IMG/VR virus record: IMGVR_UViG_3300021420_000077 | Coordinates: 1-41,132 of that record | Length of the DNA: 41,132 bases | Direction: 5' to 3' (one strand) | Origin: a virus | Part shown: positions 1 to 5,867 of the stretch, one piece after another | How the letters are laid out: each line of letters begins with the position of its first letter | Numbering within the stretch: position 1 is the first letter of the stretch | The notes under the pieces: model-generated | Told to the model about the DNA's origin: nothing | Database searches by the model: none | What the model saw: only the letters and a program-made list of their open reading frames with translations | Made by a program: the position numbers and the translations under genes

Positions 1-277
1 TTTCAATCTTGCGATGGATTGAAAGGCTGGCGGCGGTCTTGCCGCGATTCACAAGCTGGTCGTATCCCGTCTCACAGGCGAACTTGCAATACTCCTCAAA
101 CGTCAACGTAAATTCCTTTCCGCGCTCTTTGGCCCGGTCCCGCAGCTTCTTGAAAAAATACCGTAGTGGATTCTTTTCTTTACACGCAAGACGGCGGTGC
201 CGCGAGCACATTGGGCTTTTCTCGGTCGGCAGGACATACCGGCGGCAGTATTTGACTTTGCACTTCGGAAGGCTCAT
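1..277 (-). CDS. HNH-like zinc-finger protein, 3' end cut by window edge
   Basis: I read this frame directly from the reverse strand. It starts at 277 with an ATGA overlap on the stop of the upstream gene and runs off the left edge after about 92 codons. The N-terminus has cysteines and histidines spaced like a zinc-binding knuckle (MSLPKCKVKYC, then MCSRH). A basic helix (FFKKLRDRAKERGKEF) follows, and then YCKFACETGY and SLSIHRKI. The last part resembles the start of HNH nuclease domains in phages, where a conserved S-I-H/D-R-K/I segment precedes the G-Y-x-x-G-N-I motif. That motif would lie outside the window, so nuclease function is inference. It is the last visible gene of the leftward operon. 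Confidence 0.6.
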   Translation of the reverse strand, partial: MSLPKCKVKYCRRYVLPTEKSPMCSRHRRLACKEKNPLRYFFKKLRDRAKERGKEFTLTFEEYCKFACETGYDQLVNRGKTAASLSIHRKIE

Positions 278-474
278 GGGTCGTTTGTCACTGGGCGCAC
301 TTCGCGCGGTGGTCTCAATTCTTTCGGGAGCGAACTTTTGGGATGCCTTTTTCTGGCACACGTTTCACAAACCATTGACCTCGCAAGTCCGTCAACAATC
401 TCTTTCGGGATGCCGTCGTCAAACGTCAGCCTCATCGGAGAGTCACAGACAGGACATGGTATGGTCGCGGTCAT
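274..474 (-). CDS. Small zinc-ribbon protein
   Basis: This 66-residue protein begins MTATIPCPVCDSPM. It carries two CxxC pairs (CPVC near residue 7 and CETC near residue 37), the usual signature of a zinc ribbon. No other domain is visible. The start overlaps the stop of the gene at 471-683 by 4 nt, and its own stop overlaps the next start by 4 nt, so it is translationally coupled on both sides. Proteins of this kind are common in phage early regions; the target (DNA, RNA or protein) cannot be told from the sequence. Confidence 0.7.
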   Translation of the reverse strand: MTATIPCPVCDSPMRLTFDDGIPKEIVDGLARSMVCETCARKRHPKSSLPKELRPPREVRPVTNDP

Positions 475-683
475 GTTTGATCTCCTGTCGCAGCAATCCA
501 GATCGCGTGCATCAAAGCGTTGTATCTTGGCATTCTAGCCTCTGGTTCACACATAAACTCAAGTTCTCGAACAAGGCGCAACCACGCTTGTTTACATTCG
601 CCCTGATCTGGGATTACTTTTCGGGCCTGACACAAGGTTTGCTCAATGCCTGTTTTTCGGTCAACGTGTTTCTTGGTTTTCAT
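471..683 (-). CDS. Hypothetical small phage protein
   Basis: This is a 70-residue charged protein (MKTKKHVDRK...WIAATGDQT) with two isolated cysteines and a predicted helical middle (CKQAWLRLVRELEFM). I do not recognise a family. It is supported by its position in the compact leftward operon, by the ATGA overlap with the zinc-ribbon gene that follows, and by the lack of a better frame. It begins 14 nt after the tiny coupled reading frame at 697-717. Confidence 0.6.
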   Translation of the reverse strand: MKTKKHVDRKTGIEQTLCQARKVIPDQGECKQAWLRLVRELEFMCEPEARMPRYNALMHAIWIAATGDQT

Positions 684-696
684 TGGTTGCTTGTCG

Positions 697-717
697 TCAC
701 GGGATAGTGGCCGTCAC
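697..717 (-). other. Six-codon coupled mini-ORF (MTATIP)
   Basis: On the minus strand a strong AGGAGG ribosome site sits 5 nt before a GTG that overlaps the stop of the 714-1112 gene (GTGA). The frame reads six codons, MTATIP, then TGA. The same six residues open the zinc-ribbon protein at 274-474, with a different third base in every codon after the start. It is either a remnant of a duplicated gene start or a chance match; a product of six residues is unlikely to act as a protein. Confidence 0.35.
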
Positions 718-1112
718 AACGTCCTCCTAAATTCTAGGAGCATGGCAATCGCTCTCGCTCCCGCCGCGACCGCCTCAGCCGTTTGAGGAACATCGCTTCG
801 GCCTGTGGCCCTGTGAACTTCTGCCCGGCCTGTGGGCATTCTGATAACGCGGGCCTTGGCGCGGGCTTCCGCGAGCGTTTCTTCAAAGCCTTCGGTGTCT
901 CGGATGAGATTCGAGAATGGCAACGCGCCCGACCTTCGTGACTGCTCTTTGATGCCGCGTTTGATATGCCCAATCACGAGTTCAAGGTCGCGCTTGTCCC
1001 ATCCCTTCGCAATCCAGATTTCCCATTGCCACACTCGCGTCATGTCCAAAACTATCGGCAGGCTGGTCAAACCCACGTAACAGGCGTGTAAGAGGGTGAT
1101 TTGGTCGTTCAT
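714..1112 (-). CDS. Phage protein, probably replication-associated
   Basis: The chosen start at 1112 gives MNDQITLLHACYVGL and forms an ATGA overlap with the stop of the methyltransferase. Longer in-frame starts would only reread the methyltransferase tail. The 132-residue protein has the pattern WEIWIAKGWDKRDLELVIGH, KRGIKEQSRR, LPFSNLIRDTEGFEE and an alanine/arginine-rich tail (LAEARAKARVIR). I recall similar phage proteins encoded downstream of DnaD-like replication initiators, and the same arrangement is seen here, so a helper role in replication is plausible. No catalytic motif is visible. Confidence 0.65.
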   Translation of the reverse strand: MNDQITLLHACYVGLTSLPIVLDMTRVWQWEIWIAKGWDKRDLELVIGHIKRGIKEQSRRSGALPFSNLIRDTEGFEETLAEARAKARVIRMPTGRAEVHRATGRSDVPQTAEAVAAGARAIAMLLEFRRTL

Positions 1113-2233
1113 ATTATTTGTCGGATTGCTCTGGCGACGGCTTGTGCGACTTGCGGGACAATTGCATCCCCGGTGCATCGCGCAGAGGCTTGAGCCAATG
1201 CAGGGGAAATCCCATGAACCAACACTGGAATTCCGGTGTTAGTTTCCATCCACCAATCGGAGCTTGTAACCCTTCCACGCATGTCTGGACAGCGGCAGTC
1301 GTCGGTTTTCCGCCCTGACTGTATTTCGTTTTCCTGTTCGCAGCGGCGTTGCCAGTCAGCGTCGGCAAGAGTTGGCCCCGAATAACTGCGCTCAGTGGAA
1401 TGGTTTTGCCGCCCTTTTCCTGACGGCGTTTCATCACTCCTGAATCCAACCGGCCCCGGTCCCTCGTGTCCGAGGCAATCATTGTTGGAAGAAGATGTCT
1501 TGCCGTTCTCGTCAACAGGTCGTCGCCGAATCCCCTCTCCTTGCAATTCAAATCGACCCCACCCCGATTCGCGTTCAACGTCGGCAGAAGTTTGGACGCA
1601 GCGTAACTGCCCACTGAATTGTTCCCTCCCCACTTCGTCGCATTGGCGTTTTTGTTCTGCCGCATTGGTTGCGTGTCGAGAGTCGGCACCGATGATGATG
1701 AGCCGGAAACGCAGATGCCCGGCACCAAACAGCGCAGCGGGAATAGGTGTCCACAGACAATCATACCCGATCTCGGCCAATCCAGACACAATTCCGTTGA
1801 AGGCAGTTCCGTTAATTCCTTCTTCCCCGTCCCCATTGCCTTTAGCGAAAGACACTGCTGGCGGGTTCTCAAACACGCAGAATCGCGGTCGTAACTCGCC
1901 AACGACTCGGATGGCGTCACCCCAAAGCCAGCGGGCATCGGCAGTTCCACGCCGGTTTCCGAGAGTTGACACAGACTGGCATGGAGGACCTCCGACAATG
2001 ACCGAAGGACGGCCAACCGTTGCGAGAATCCTTGCAGAGAAGTCGGGCTTGGTAATGTCTCCGAAGTTCGGCACGTCGGGGTAGTGGTAACTTCCGACGA
2101 TGTTTTTATCGGAGTTGATTTCGGACACTCCAATTGTCCTGAATCCTTCCGCCTCAAATCCGATGGAGAATCCCCTGATTCCAGCGAACAGTTCAATGAC
2201 TGTCGGTTCATATTGTTTTTCAGAGTCTATCAT
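1109..2233 (-). CDS. DNA (cytosine-5)-methyltransferase, phage type
   Basis: It methylates the C5 of cytosine in DNA using S-adenosylmethionine; in phages this usually protects against host restriction. Visible motifs are I (ELFAGIRGFS, residues 14-23), IV with the catalytic cysteine (GGPPCQ, 81-86), VI (FENPP, 121-125; most relatives have ENV), VIII (HLRFR, 173-177; a variant of QRRxR) and a C-terminal GDAIVPQVAQ segment (about 355-364). Between motif VIII and the end lies a long low-conservation stretch that coincides with the second reading frame described separately. The start at 2233 (MIDSEKQYEP) puts motif I about 14 residues from the N-terminus, which is normal; an in-frame start at 2293 is possible. 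No partner restriction enzyme is seen. Confidence 0.9.
   Translation of the reverse strand: MIDSEKQYEPTVIELFAGIRGFSIGFEAEGFRTIGVSEINSDKNIVGSYHYPDVPNFGDITKPDFSARILATVGRPSVIVGGPPCQSVSTLGNRRGTADARWLWGDAIRVVGELRPRFCVFENPPAVSFAKGNGDGEEGINGTAFNGIVSGLAEIGYDCLWTPIPAALFGAGHLRFRLIIIGADSRHATNAAEQKRQCDEVGREQFSGQLRCVQTSADVERESGWGRFELQGEGIRRRPVDENGKTSSSNNDCLGHEGPGPVGFRSDETPSGKGRQNHSTERSYSGPTLADADWQRRCEQENEIQSGRKTDDCRCPDMRGRVTSSDWWMETNTGIPVLVHGISPALAQASARCTGDAIVPQVAQAVARAIRQII
1114..2211 (-). CDS. Second reading frame over the methyltransferase gene (LPTPT-repeat phage protein)
   Basis: A 365-codon open frame on the same strand, shifted relative to the methyltransferase, covers almost the whole gene. It is not random. 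It carries WPRSGM (residues 145-150), three repeats of LLPT[LM] followed by a small-residue segment (208-215, 240-248, 281-288), and a tryptophan-rich end (PEFQCWFMGFPLHWLKPL, about 326-343). From memory these are the hallmarks of a phage protein family usually found beside or over C5-methyltransferase genes, in which LPTPTAxD repeats precede a MGFPxGWT end. The family's function is unknown to me. The start codon is uncertain: 2211 is the first ATG of the frame. The stop TAA lies 1 nt before the start codon of the next gene. Confidence 0.6.
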   Translation of the reverse strand: MNRQSLNCSLESGDSPSDLRRKDSGQLECPKSTPIKTSSEVTTTPTCRTSETLPSPTSLQGFSQRLAVLRSLSEVLHASLCQLSETGVELPMPAGFGVTPSESLASYDRDSACLRTRQQCLSLKAMGTGKKELTELPSTELCLDWPRSGMIVCGHLFPLRCLVPGICVSGSSSSVPTLDTQPMRQNKNANATKWGGNNSVGSYAASKLLPTLNANRGGVDLNCKERGFGDDLLTRTARHLLPTMIASDTRDRGRLDSGVMKRRQEKGGKTIPLSAVIRGQLLPTLTGNAAANRKTKYSQGGKPTTAAVQTCVEGLQAPIGGWKLTPEFQCWFMGFPLHWLKPLRDAPGMQLSRKSHKPSPEQSDK

Positions 2234-2354
2234 TCCGGTTGCGAGTTCGCAGAATGCCCCCGGCAAAAGGGGTATCTGCAAGAGTACCATCACTCTCGGC
2301 GCTGAGCCATGCAGTTTCTTCCTGAGCCTTTGGACAACCTTTCCGTGGCTTCAT
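2220..2354 (-). CDS. Small hypothetical protein (44 aa)
   Basis: The frame opens MKPRKGCPKAQEETAW with an ATGA overlap on the stop of the gene at 2351-2551. It ends 14 nt inside the methyltransferase, whose start at 2233 lies within its last codons. Tight coupling on both sides is the main support. The protein is short, charged and without a recognisable domain. If the methyltransferase used the 2293 start instead, the two would overlap much more and this gene would be doubtful. Confidence 0.4.
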   Translation of the reverse strand: MKPRKGCPKAQEETAWLSAESDGTLADTPFAGGILRTRNRNDRL

Positions 2355-2551
2355 TTTATCAGTTCCTCCTGAATTGGCTCCCCCCAGTCCAGATACGCAG
2401 TCACCACATAATCCGCAGTCCCTTTCACCGCGAGAATGGAGACTCTCCACCCGTTGCGATTGAGTTCTTCCAGCACGCCAAACAACTCGCTACCGGAGCA
2501 TTTGGTTTGCTTTTTGGTTAAAGATGACTCATTCACACAAATCGCTTCCAC
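2351..2551 (-). CDS. Small hypothetical protein (66 aa)
   Basis: The protein begins MEAICVNESSLTKKQTK and contains ELFGVLEELNRNGWRVSILA and a tail AYLDWGEPIQEELIK, a mixed alpha/beta pattern that suggests a small folded domain. I do not recognise the family. Its start overlaps the last 19 nt of the replication gene upstream, and its stop overlaps the next start (ATGA), consistent with a single leftward transcript. Confidence 0.6.
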   Translation of the reverse strand: MEAICVNESSLTKKQTKCSGSELFGVLEELNRNGWRVSILAVKGTADYVVTAYLDWGEPIQEELIK

Positions 2552-3186
2552 GTGTCGTTAAAAAATGCGCCGGGAGTTTTTTGCACCCGGCCCTCTTTAA
2601 GCGCGAGAATTGTTTCCGCAAGGACGCGCTCGAATTTATCTCCATTTTGTTTGTAAAGGAGGGAAAAGTTGTGCTTTCGCCAGTCTGGTATTATCGCCTC
2701 CACCTTGTCCCTCACGTCGCCAGGGAAGTCTCCACGGCCAGCGCCGGACGTTCTGTGACCTGCTGTGACAGAGCGCGACAGATCACGAACCTGCGCGACA
2801 GTTTGTGATTCGGTGTGGACATTATCCTCTGCCCTCTTGTTGGCCATCCACGCCCGCTGATAATCCCGCCGTTCGTCCTTGTTCAACTTGTCGCGGTATT
2901 TTCCATGATTCAATACCTGCCATCCCCCGTCACATTCAGCTATCCTTCTCCCTTCATGCTCCTTCGTTCTCGAGTACGGGTCTGGCGACATCAACACCAT
3001 AAGAGCGGCCTTACACTCATCCATCGTCACTTTAGCCGCGTCCGCCAGTCCCGGCAACGAAGCTTCAACCAACCCGTTTTTATCGCACTTCGCCAGCATG
3101 GTAATCCACACAATTTTAACGTCCTTCGACTCCCTCCATACTGTTGAGTCAATAATACTGTTGAACAGCTTCGTATATCCGCTCAT
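2533..3186 (-). CDS. Phage replication protein with N-terminal winged helix
   Basis: The start at 3186 gives MSGYTKLFNSIIDSTVW, the typical opening of phage replisome-organiser/O-type proteins that bind the origin and help load the helicase; earlier in-frame codons translate repeat DNA. Residues 1-100 look like a winged helix (VKIVWITMLAKCDKNGLVEA, then LADAAKVTMDECKAALMVL), followed by WQVLNHGKYRDKL and a basic linker (DERRDYQRAWMANKRAED). The C-terminal third (KVEAIIPDWRKHNFSLLYKQ...KTPGAFFNDTWKRF) resembles the helicase-loader end of such proteins. It is the first gene of the leftward operon and lies next to a repeat-rich region that could be the origin. Confidence 0.75.
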   Translation of the reverse strand: MSGYTKLFNSIIDSTVWRESKDVKIVWITMLAKCDKNGLVEASLPGLADAAKVTMDECKAALMVLMSPDPYSRTKEHEGRRIAECDGGWQVLNHGKYRDKLNKDERRDYQRAWMANKRAEDNVHTESQTVAQVRDLSRSVTAGHRTSGAGRGDFPGDVRDKVEAIIPDWRKHNFSLLYKQNGDKFERVLAETILALKEGRVQKTPGAFFNDTWKRFV

Positions 3187-3193
3187 TTCAAAA

Positions 3194-3221
3194 ATCCTAT
3201 CAAAACCATAAAAAATGTCAA
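3194..3221 (-). promoter_or_regulatory. Promoter of the leftward replication/methyltransferase operon
   Basis: On the minus strand TTGACA (3216-3221) is followed by 16 nt and TAGGAT (3194-3199). Only 7 nt separate the -10 box from the ATG at 3186, so transcription would begin at or next to the start codon. An AGGA that could serve as a ribosome site (3195-3198) lies inside the -10 box, so it could work only on longer transcripts from further upstream. Confidence 0.5.
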
Positions 3222-3231
3222 CACCTTTCAA

Positions 3232-3249
3232 CAAAGTCAACAAAGTCAA
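3232..3249. repeat. Tandem 9-bp direct repeat
   Basis: CAAAGTCAA occurs twice without a gap. On the minus strand it reads TTGACTTTG twice, directly upstream of the TTGACA box of the replication-gene promoter. It could be an iteron-like site for the adjacent replication protein or an activator/repressor site for that promoter. Confidence 0.5.
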
Positions 3250-3547
3250 CTTTCGACACATACATATACATCTCCATCCCCATCCCCAGCACCAGCGCAT
3301 ACCCATTCATGTCATGTCATGGAATGCGCTTGCGCTGCGGATTTCGGAATGAATAAAACTTTCCCAAAAATACGGTGCTCGCTAAAACGGGAGAGGCGAG
3401 GAAGGGTGGCACCCCAAAACCCTCCCCACCCGGCACCCCGCCGGGACGGTCTGGCCAGGAAAAGAGAGCCTACCTTGAGCATCGACCAGGGTCACACTCG
3501 CTTGTGGTATGAGTGTCGCACAATAACACTTACGTTCAATACGATAA

Positions 3548-3565
3548 GTCACAACCTACTGTGAC
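3548..3565. repeat. Inverted repeat GTCACA-N6-TGTGAC
   Basis: A perfect 6-bp inverted repeat with a 6-nt spacer, the usual shape of a dimeric regulator site. Its outer GTCAC/GTGAC bases match the larger palindrome at 3660-3677. Confidence 0.4.
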
Positions 3566-3659
3566 GCTGTGCCTTGCGCTCTAGTTGCGTTCTCGACTTG
3601 ACTACTATTCAGCCAACCACCATTACGAGGGTACTCGAGGCCACAAGCGAACCGTCCAT

Positions 3660-3677
3660 GTCACCAGTTCTGGTGAC
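3660..3677. repeat. Palindrome GTCACCAGTTCTGGTGAC
   Basis: A perfect palindrome with 8-bp arms and a 2-nt centre. GTCACCAGTT recurs in direct orientation at 3711-3720, so the GTCACCAG half-site occurs three times in about 60 bp. This looks like a protein-binding cluster rather than a terminator, since no T-tract follows. Confidence 0.5.
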
Positions 3678-3700
3678 AAACTTTATACCGCAAAGTTTGT
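3676..3700. repeat. Inverted repeat ACAAACTTT-N7-AAAGTTTGT
   Basis: A perfect 9-bp inverted repeat with a 7-nt loop (ATACCGC), adjoining the palindrome before it. Both orientations lack a following T-run, so an operator or origin structure is more likely than a terminator. Confidence 0.5.
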
Positions 3701-3785
3701 AACCAGTCATGTCACCAGTTTTAACTCTTGACGACCGTACAAATGTTGACAGACTCTGAATAAATACTCCCCGTTGGAACAACCC

Positions 3786-4115
3786 TCACTTCTGGACACT
3801 CACAGGCTGGAAGTCGGAGAGGGGGTCTGAACGCCCGCGCTTGTCGTTCTTTTCGGAGGGCCGACGCGAGCCGGGCAGAGGGGTTCCAGCGATGATGCGA
3901 AGTTGGTCGCGAACAGCCGCAAGCGCACGCGCAAGCCCTGCCAAGTCTTTTGCAGACGTATCGGGGTCGAGTATTCGCAGCATCAGAGCCTGTTCAGTCG
4001 CAACGAGATAGAAGTAAGACTGAGGACGCTTTGAAGCCTGAGACCGAGCGCGGAGAAACGCCAATGCCGTCGCGGGGTTCTCATGTTCGACCACTTCGGC
4101 GGTTGACTCGCTCAT
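3786..4115 (-). CDS. Hypothetical phage protein, helical
   Basis: The start at 4115 (MSESTAEVVEHENPATAL) is the first ATG of the frame; an upstream TTG at 4136 would add 7 residues. The protein of about 109 residues is helical in its first two thirds (ATALAFLRARSQ, YFYLVATEQALMLRIL, LAGLARALAAVRDQLRII). It ends in a proline/basic disordered tail. The size and shape are like small DNA-packaging or replication accessory proteins, but no motif confirms this. It stands alone on the minus strand, followed by the repeat-rich region. Confidence 0.5.
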   Translation of the reverse strand: MSESTAEVVEHENPATALAFLRARSQASKRPQSYFYLVATEQALMLRILDPDTSAKDLAGLARALAAVRDQLRIIAGTPLPGSRRPSEKNDKRGRSDPLSDFQPVSVQK

Positions 4116-4303
4116 TTCGGGACTGTAACCGTGCAACTGGAAGGCGTCAAGAGCGAACGTAAAGGGGGCTGTGGCGAGCTTTGGTGGCTGGCGAGGGTTA
4201 TCGGCGTTCTGGTGCAGTTTGGGGAATCAAAATGCCTCATATCGAATCGTAATATTGACAGAACTATTTTCCGAGGGAGAACGACGAAATAAAGAAATAG
4301 TTG

Positions 4304-4331
4304 TTGCGTTTATATGCGGTTATGGTAGAGT
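4304..4331 (+). promoter_or_regulatory. Candidate promoter for the 4385-5210 operon
   Basis: The region 4116-4384 holds no convincing gene. Within it TTGCGT (4304-4309), a 16-nt spacer and TAGAGT (4326-4331) could form a rightward promoter, leaving a leader of about 45 nt before the ATG at 4385. The leader contains a short hairpin (GAGGC-7nt-GCCTC). The match to consensus is modest. Confidence 0.3.
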
Positions 4332-4384
4332 CTTAGTCAAGATTAGAGAGAGGCCCAGTAAGCCTCCTTGAAGCCAGTTAAAAT

Positions 4385-4579
4385 ATGAAAACGCAAATCA
4401 TTCAGACTGCCCAAGGAATAATAGTGAAGATCGACCACGACCTCATCAATTTTGACCGCGCTACGTGCGATTGCGGCAATCCCAATGCCGGATGGCACGG
4501 CGACAGGTGCGGGCATCGGTATTACGCCTGTGCGGACTGCGCCCACTTGGTTGAGACAACGCATGGGGTGGAGAAGTGA
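4385..4579 (+). CDS. Small cysteine/histidine-rich protein
   Basis: This 64-residue protein has ATCDCGNPNAGWHGDRCGHR followed by YACADCAHL, giving several Cys and His residues that could bind one or two zinc ions. It is the first gene of a short rightward operon that ends at the terminator near 5240. Its stop overlaps the GTG start of the next gene. The function is unknown. Confidence 0.6.
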   Translation: MKTQIIQTAQGIIVKIDHDLINFDRATCDCGNPNAGWHGDRCGHRYYACADCAHLVETTHGVEK

Positions 4580-4776
4580 ACTGCCCATACTGCCAAGAGG
4601 ACATTTACGGGATGACTGGATTTCAGGAGATTTTGGAGTTCAATAAGCATCTGCGGAAATGCCGGAAGAATCCCGGCAATATCGTGATAAGCGATGGACG
4701 GCAAACTGTTGTGACGCCGATCAAAGATCAAACAATGTTAGACGCCCTGAACATCAGAGCGGAAAGCGGACAATGA
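4576..4776 (+). CDS. Small zinc-finger-like protein
   Basis: Starting at a GTG that overlaps the upstream stop (GTGA), the 66-residue protein opens MNCPYCQEDI and later has FNKHLRKCRKN. The CxxC plus H-x4-C spacing is close to a CCHC/CCHH finger. The C-terminal half is a plain soluble segment. The next gene starts in an ATGA overlap with its stop. Confidence 0.6.
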   Translation: MNCPYCQEDIYGMTGFQEILEFNKHLRKCRKNPGNIVISDGRQTVVTPIKDQTMLDALNIRAESGQ

Positions 4777-4973
4777 AACATCACACGGAACCACCGGGGC
4801 CGACTTGGACATCTGATCACGGCAAGGAATTTAAACTTGTGACGAGCGGGCCGTTCGTTGGTTGGTTATGCTATCGCCACCCTGACGGCCAATGGGCTAC
4901 AAGCCACAAGCCCAGAGATGTTGACCGGATTAAGCTCTTGGACGACTTAAAAGCGCTGCGGCATTTGTGTTAG
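4773..4973 (+). CDS. Hypothetical protein (66 aa)
   Basis: The start at 4773 (MKHHTEPPGPTW) overlaps the previous stop; the longer frame starting at 4659 only rereads that gene. The protein contains FKLVTSGPFVGWLCYRHPDGQW, a beta-rich stretch, followed by a helix (DVDRIKLLDDLKAL). I do not recognise the family. The coupling and the normal composition support it. Confidence 0.55.
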   Translation: MKHHTEPPGPTWTSDHGKEFKLVTSGPFVGWLCYRHPDGQWATSHKPRDVDRIKLLDDLKALRHLC

Positions 4974-5066
4974 CCCGCCTCCTTTAAGCCTTGATGAGCA
5001 ACACCAAGAGGATTTACGGGCAATGGACGCAGACAACGACCCATCCGCAACAACCTTTCATCCCAA

Positions 5067-5210
5067 ATGAACCGCGCCGCGCAAGCCCTTGGACGCCGGG
5101 CGAGAGGCGTCCCGAAGCGGTTCTCAAAAGAGGAACTGGCCAAGCGGACGGAGAGGATCGTCAAGGCCCGCGCTGAATTCCTCGCCAAACCGAAGCCAAA
5201 GCCCGAATGA
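5067..5210 (+). CDS. Short basic protein (47 aa)
   Basis: Read directly from the sequence: MNRAAQALGRRARGVPKRFSKEELAKRTERIVKARAEF..., ending in KPKPKPE. A proline-lysine loop separates two helices and the second is strongly basic, similar to short phage proteins of the type AAQALGRLGKGKPK. The frame is preferred over the overlapping frame at 4994-5176, whose product looks like a chance translation. It is the last gene before a terminator beginning 7 nt after its stop. Confidence 0.55.
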   Translation: MNRAAQALGRRARGVPKRFSKEELAKRTERIVKARAEFLAKPKPKPE

Positions 5211-5217
5211 ACACTGA

Positions 5218-5243
5218 CCGGCGGCAGATACCGCCGGGTTTTT
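5218..5243 (+). terminator. Rho-independent terminator of the 4385-5210 operon
   Basis: A perfect 7-bp GC stem (CCGGCGG / CCGCCGG) with the 6-nt loop CAGATA is followed by GTTTTT. It sits directly after the stop at 5210. Confidence 0.75.
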
Positions 5244-5368
5244 GCTGTACGGATGGGGCTGGGAGCGATCAAGAAACAGCACCACCATCTTACCGCGCTC
5301 GGGCCGTCAGGATGCGTCCTAGAGGCTTGCAGAGGGGTAGGAAACGGCATTTGGGAGGCCAGTACAGC

Positions 5369-5395
5369 AAAACCGCCCGGATTTGAGTCCGGGCG
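5369..5395 (-). terminator. Terminator of the leftward 5416-6309 genes
   Basis: On the minus strand an 8-bp stem (CGCCCGGA / TCCGGGCG, loop CTCAAA) is followed by G then TTTT. It lies 20 nt after the stop of the gene at 5416. The sequence after the stem (TTTTGCTGTAC) is the same as that after the convergent terminator at 5218-5243. The 125 bp between the two terminators hold nothing I can identify. Confidence 0.7.
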
Positions 5396-5415
5396 ATGGG
5401 TGGAAGCCTTGAAGA

Positions 5416-5673
5416 TTACGAGCCTGAGGCTGGGGCCGCTGTTTGGGCCGCAAAGAATTGGTTTGCTTGGCGTTCCGCTTCTTGCGCAGTATCTGCGACG
5501 AATTTCACTGAGAACGAGGGGAACACAACCCGAGCGCGAAATTTGTCGCCGTCTTTGAATGCCCCCAAAACCCGCAAAGGTTTATCGTGAATGGCGCTTC
5601 TTGGGATGCTCACAAATGGGATGCCTATTTCCGCGCAAGCTTCCCGCATGGCTTCTTTTATCGGGTCGCGCAT
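5416..5673 (-). CDS. Hypothetical protein (85 aa)
   Basis: An AGGAGG site 5 nt before the ATG at 5673 decides the start (MRDPIKEAMREACAEIG); the frame stays open upstream. The protein has an N-terminal helix, a beta-rich centre (IHDKPLRVLGAFKDGDKF, VVFPSFSVKFVAD) and an alanine-rich tail. No family is recognised. It overlaps the upstream gene by 16 nt and is followed by a terminator. Confidence 0.65.
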   Translation of the reverse strand: MRDPIKEAMREACAEIGIPFVSIPRSAIHDKPLRVLGAFKDGDKFRARVVFPSFSVKFVADTAQEAERQANQFFAAQTAAPASGS

Positions 5674-5849
5674 GTTTCCTCCTTTTGGAGCCGCATCCAA
5701 GTATTCTGAGTCTGGTTATGCTCGAAATAATCGGGATACTCGGTCCCGTTCTCACGCCGATAGGATTGATACATATTGCCGCGCACGTTTAGCGGTGTGT
5801 CAATAGGTTCTAGTTTTCCTTCAGGCTTGCTGCAATTTATCAATTTCAT
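5658..5849 (-). CDS. Hypothetical protein (63 aa)
   Basis: The gene starts MKLINCSKPEGKLEP with an AAAGGA site 8 nt upstream. The middle is rich in tyrosine and asparagine (MYQSYRRENGTEYPDYFEHN). No domain is recognised. It is the second gene of the short leftward unit that starts at 6309. Confidence 0.6.
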   Translation of the reverse strand: MKLINCSKPEGKLEPIDTPLNVRGNMYQSYRRENGTEYPDYFEHNQTQNTWMRLQKEETCATR

Positions 5850-5867
5850 AATTCAATCCTTTCATTT

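Larger units (their letters stand above)
3187..3785. other. Non-coding repeat-rich region, candidate origin/operator
   Basis: About 600 bp without a convincing gene separate the replication gene from the next leftward gene. It contains an exact tandem of the 9-mer CAAAGTCAA (3232-3240, 3241-3249), a hairpin CCCGGC-5nt-GCCGGG (3429-3445), ACACTC-11nt-GAGTGT (3494-3516) and several GTCAC-type palindromes listed separately. The 81-codon frame at 3319-3564 has no ribosome site or family and is probably chance. Repeats beside a replication initiator fit an origin or a regulator-binding region; which of these it is cannot be decided here. Confidence 0.45.

Noticed and set aside
9-707. Long plus-strand frame of 232 codons at the left edge
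   Set aside because: It is antisense to three coupled minus-strand genes with zinc-ribbon and HNH-like features, and its own translation has no domain character.
3319-3564. 81-codon plus-strand frame in the repeat-rich region
   Set aside because: No ribosome site, odd composition and several hairpins inside; treated as non-coding.
4255-4283. TTGACA at 4255 as a promoter for the 4385 operon
   Set aside because: No acceptable -10 box lies 15-19 nt downstream.
5340-5400. tRNA-like T-arm (GGATTTGAGTCC)
   Set aside because: The loop length is wrong and no acceptor or anticodon stem can be formed; the hairpin is explained as the minus-strand terminator.
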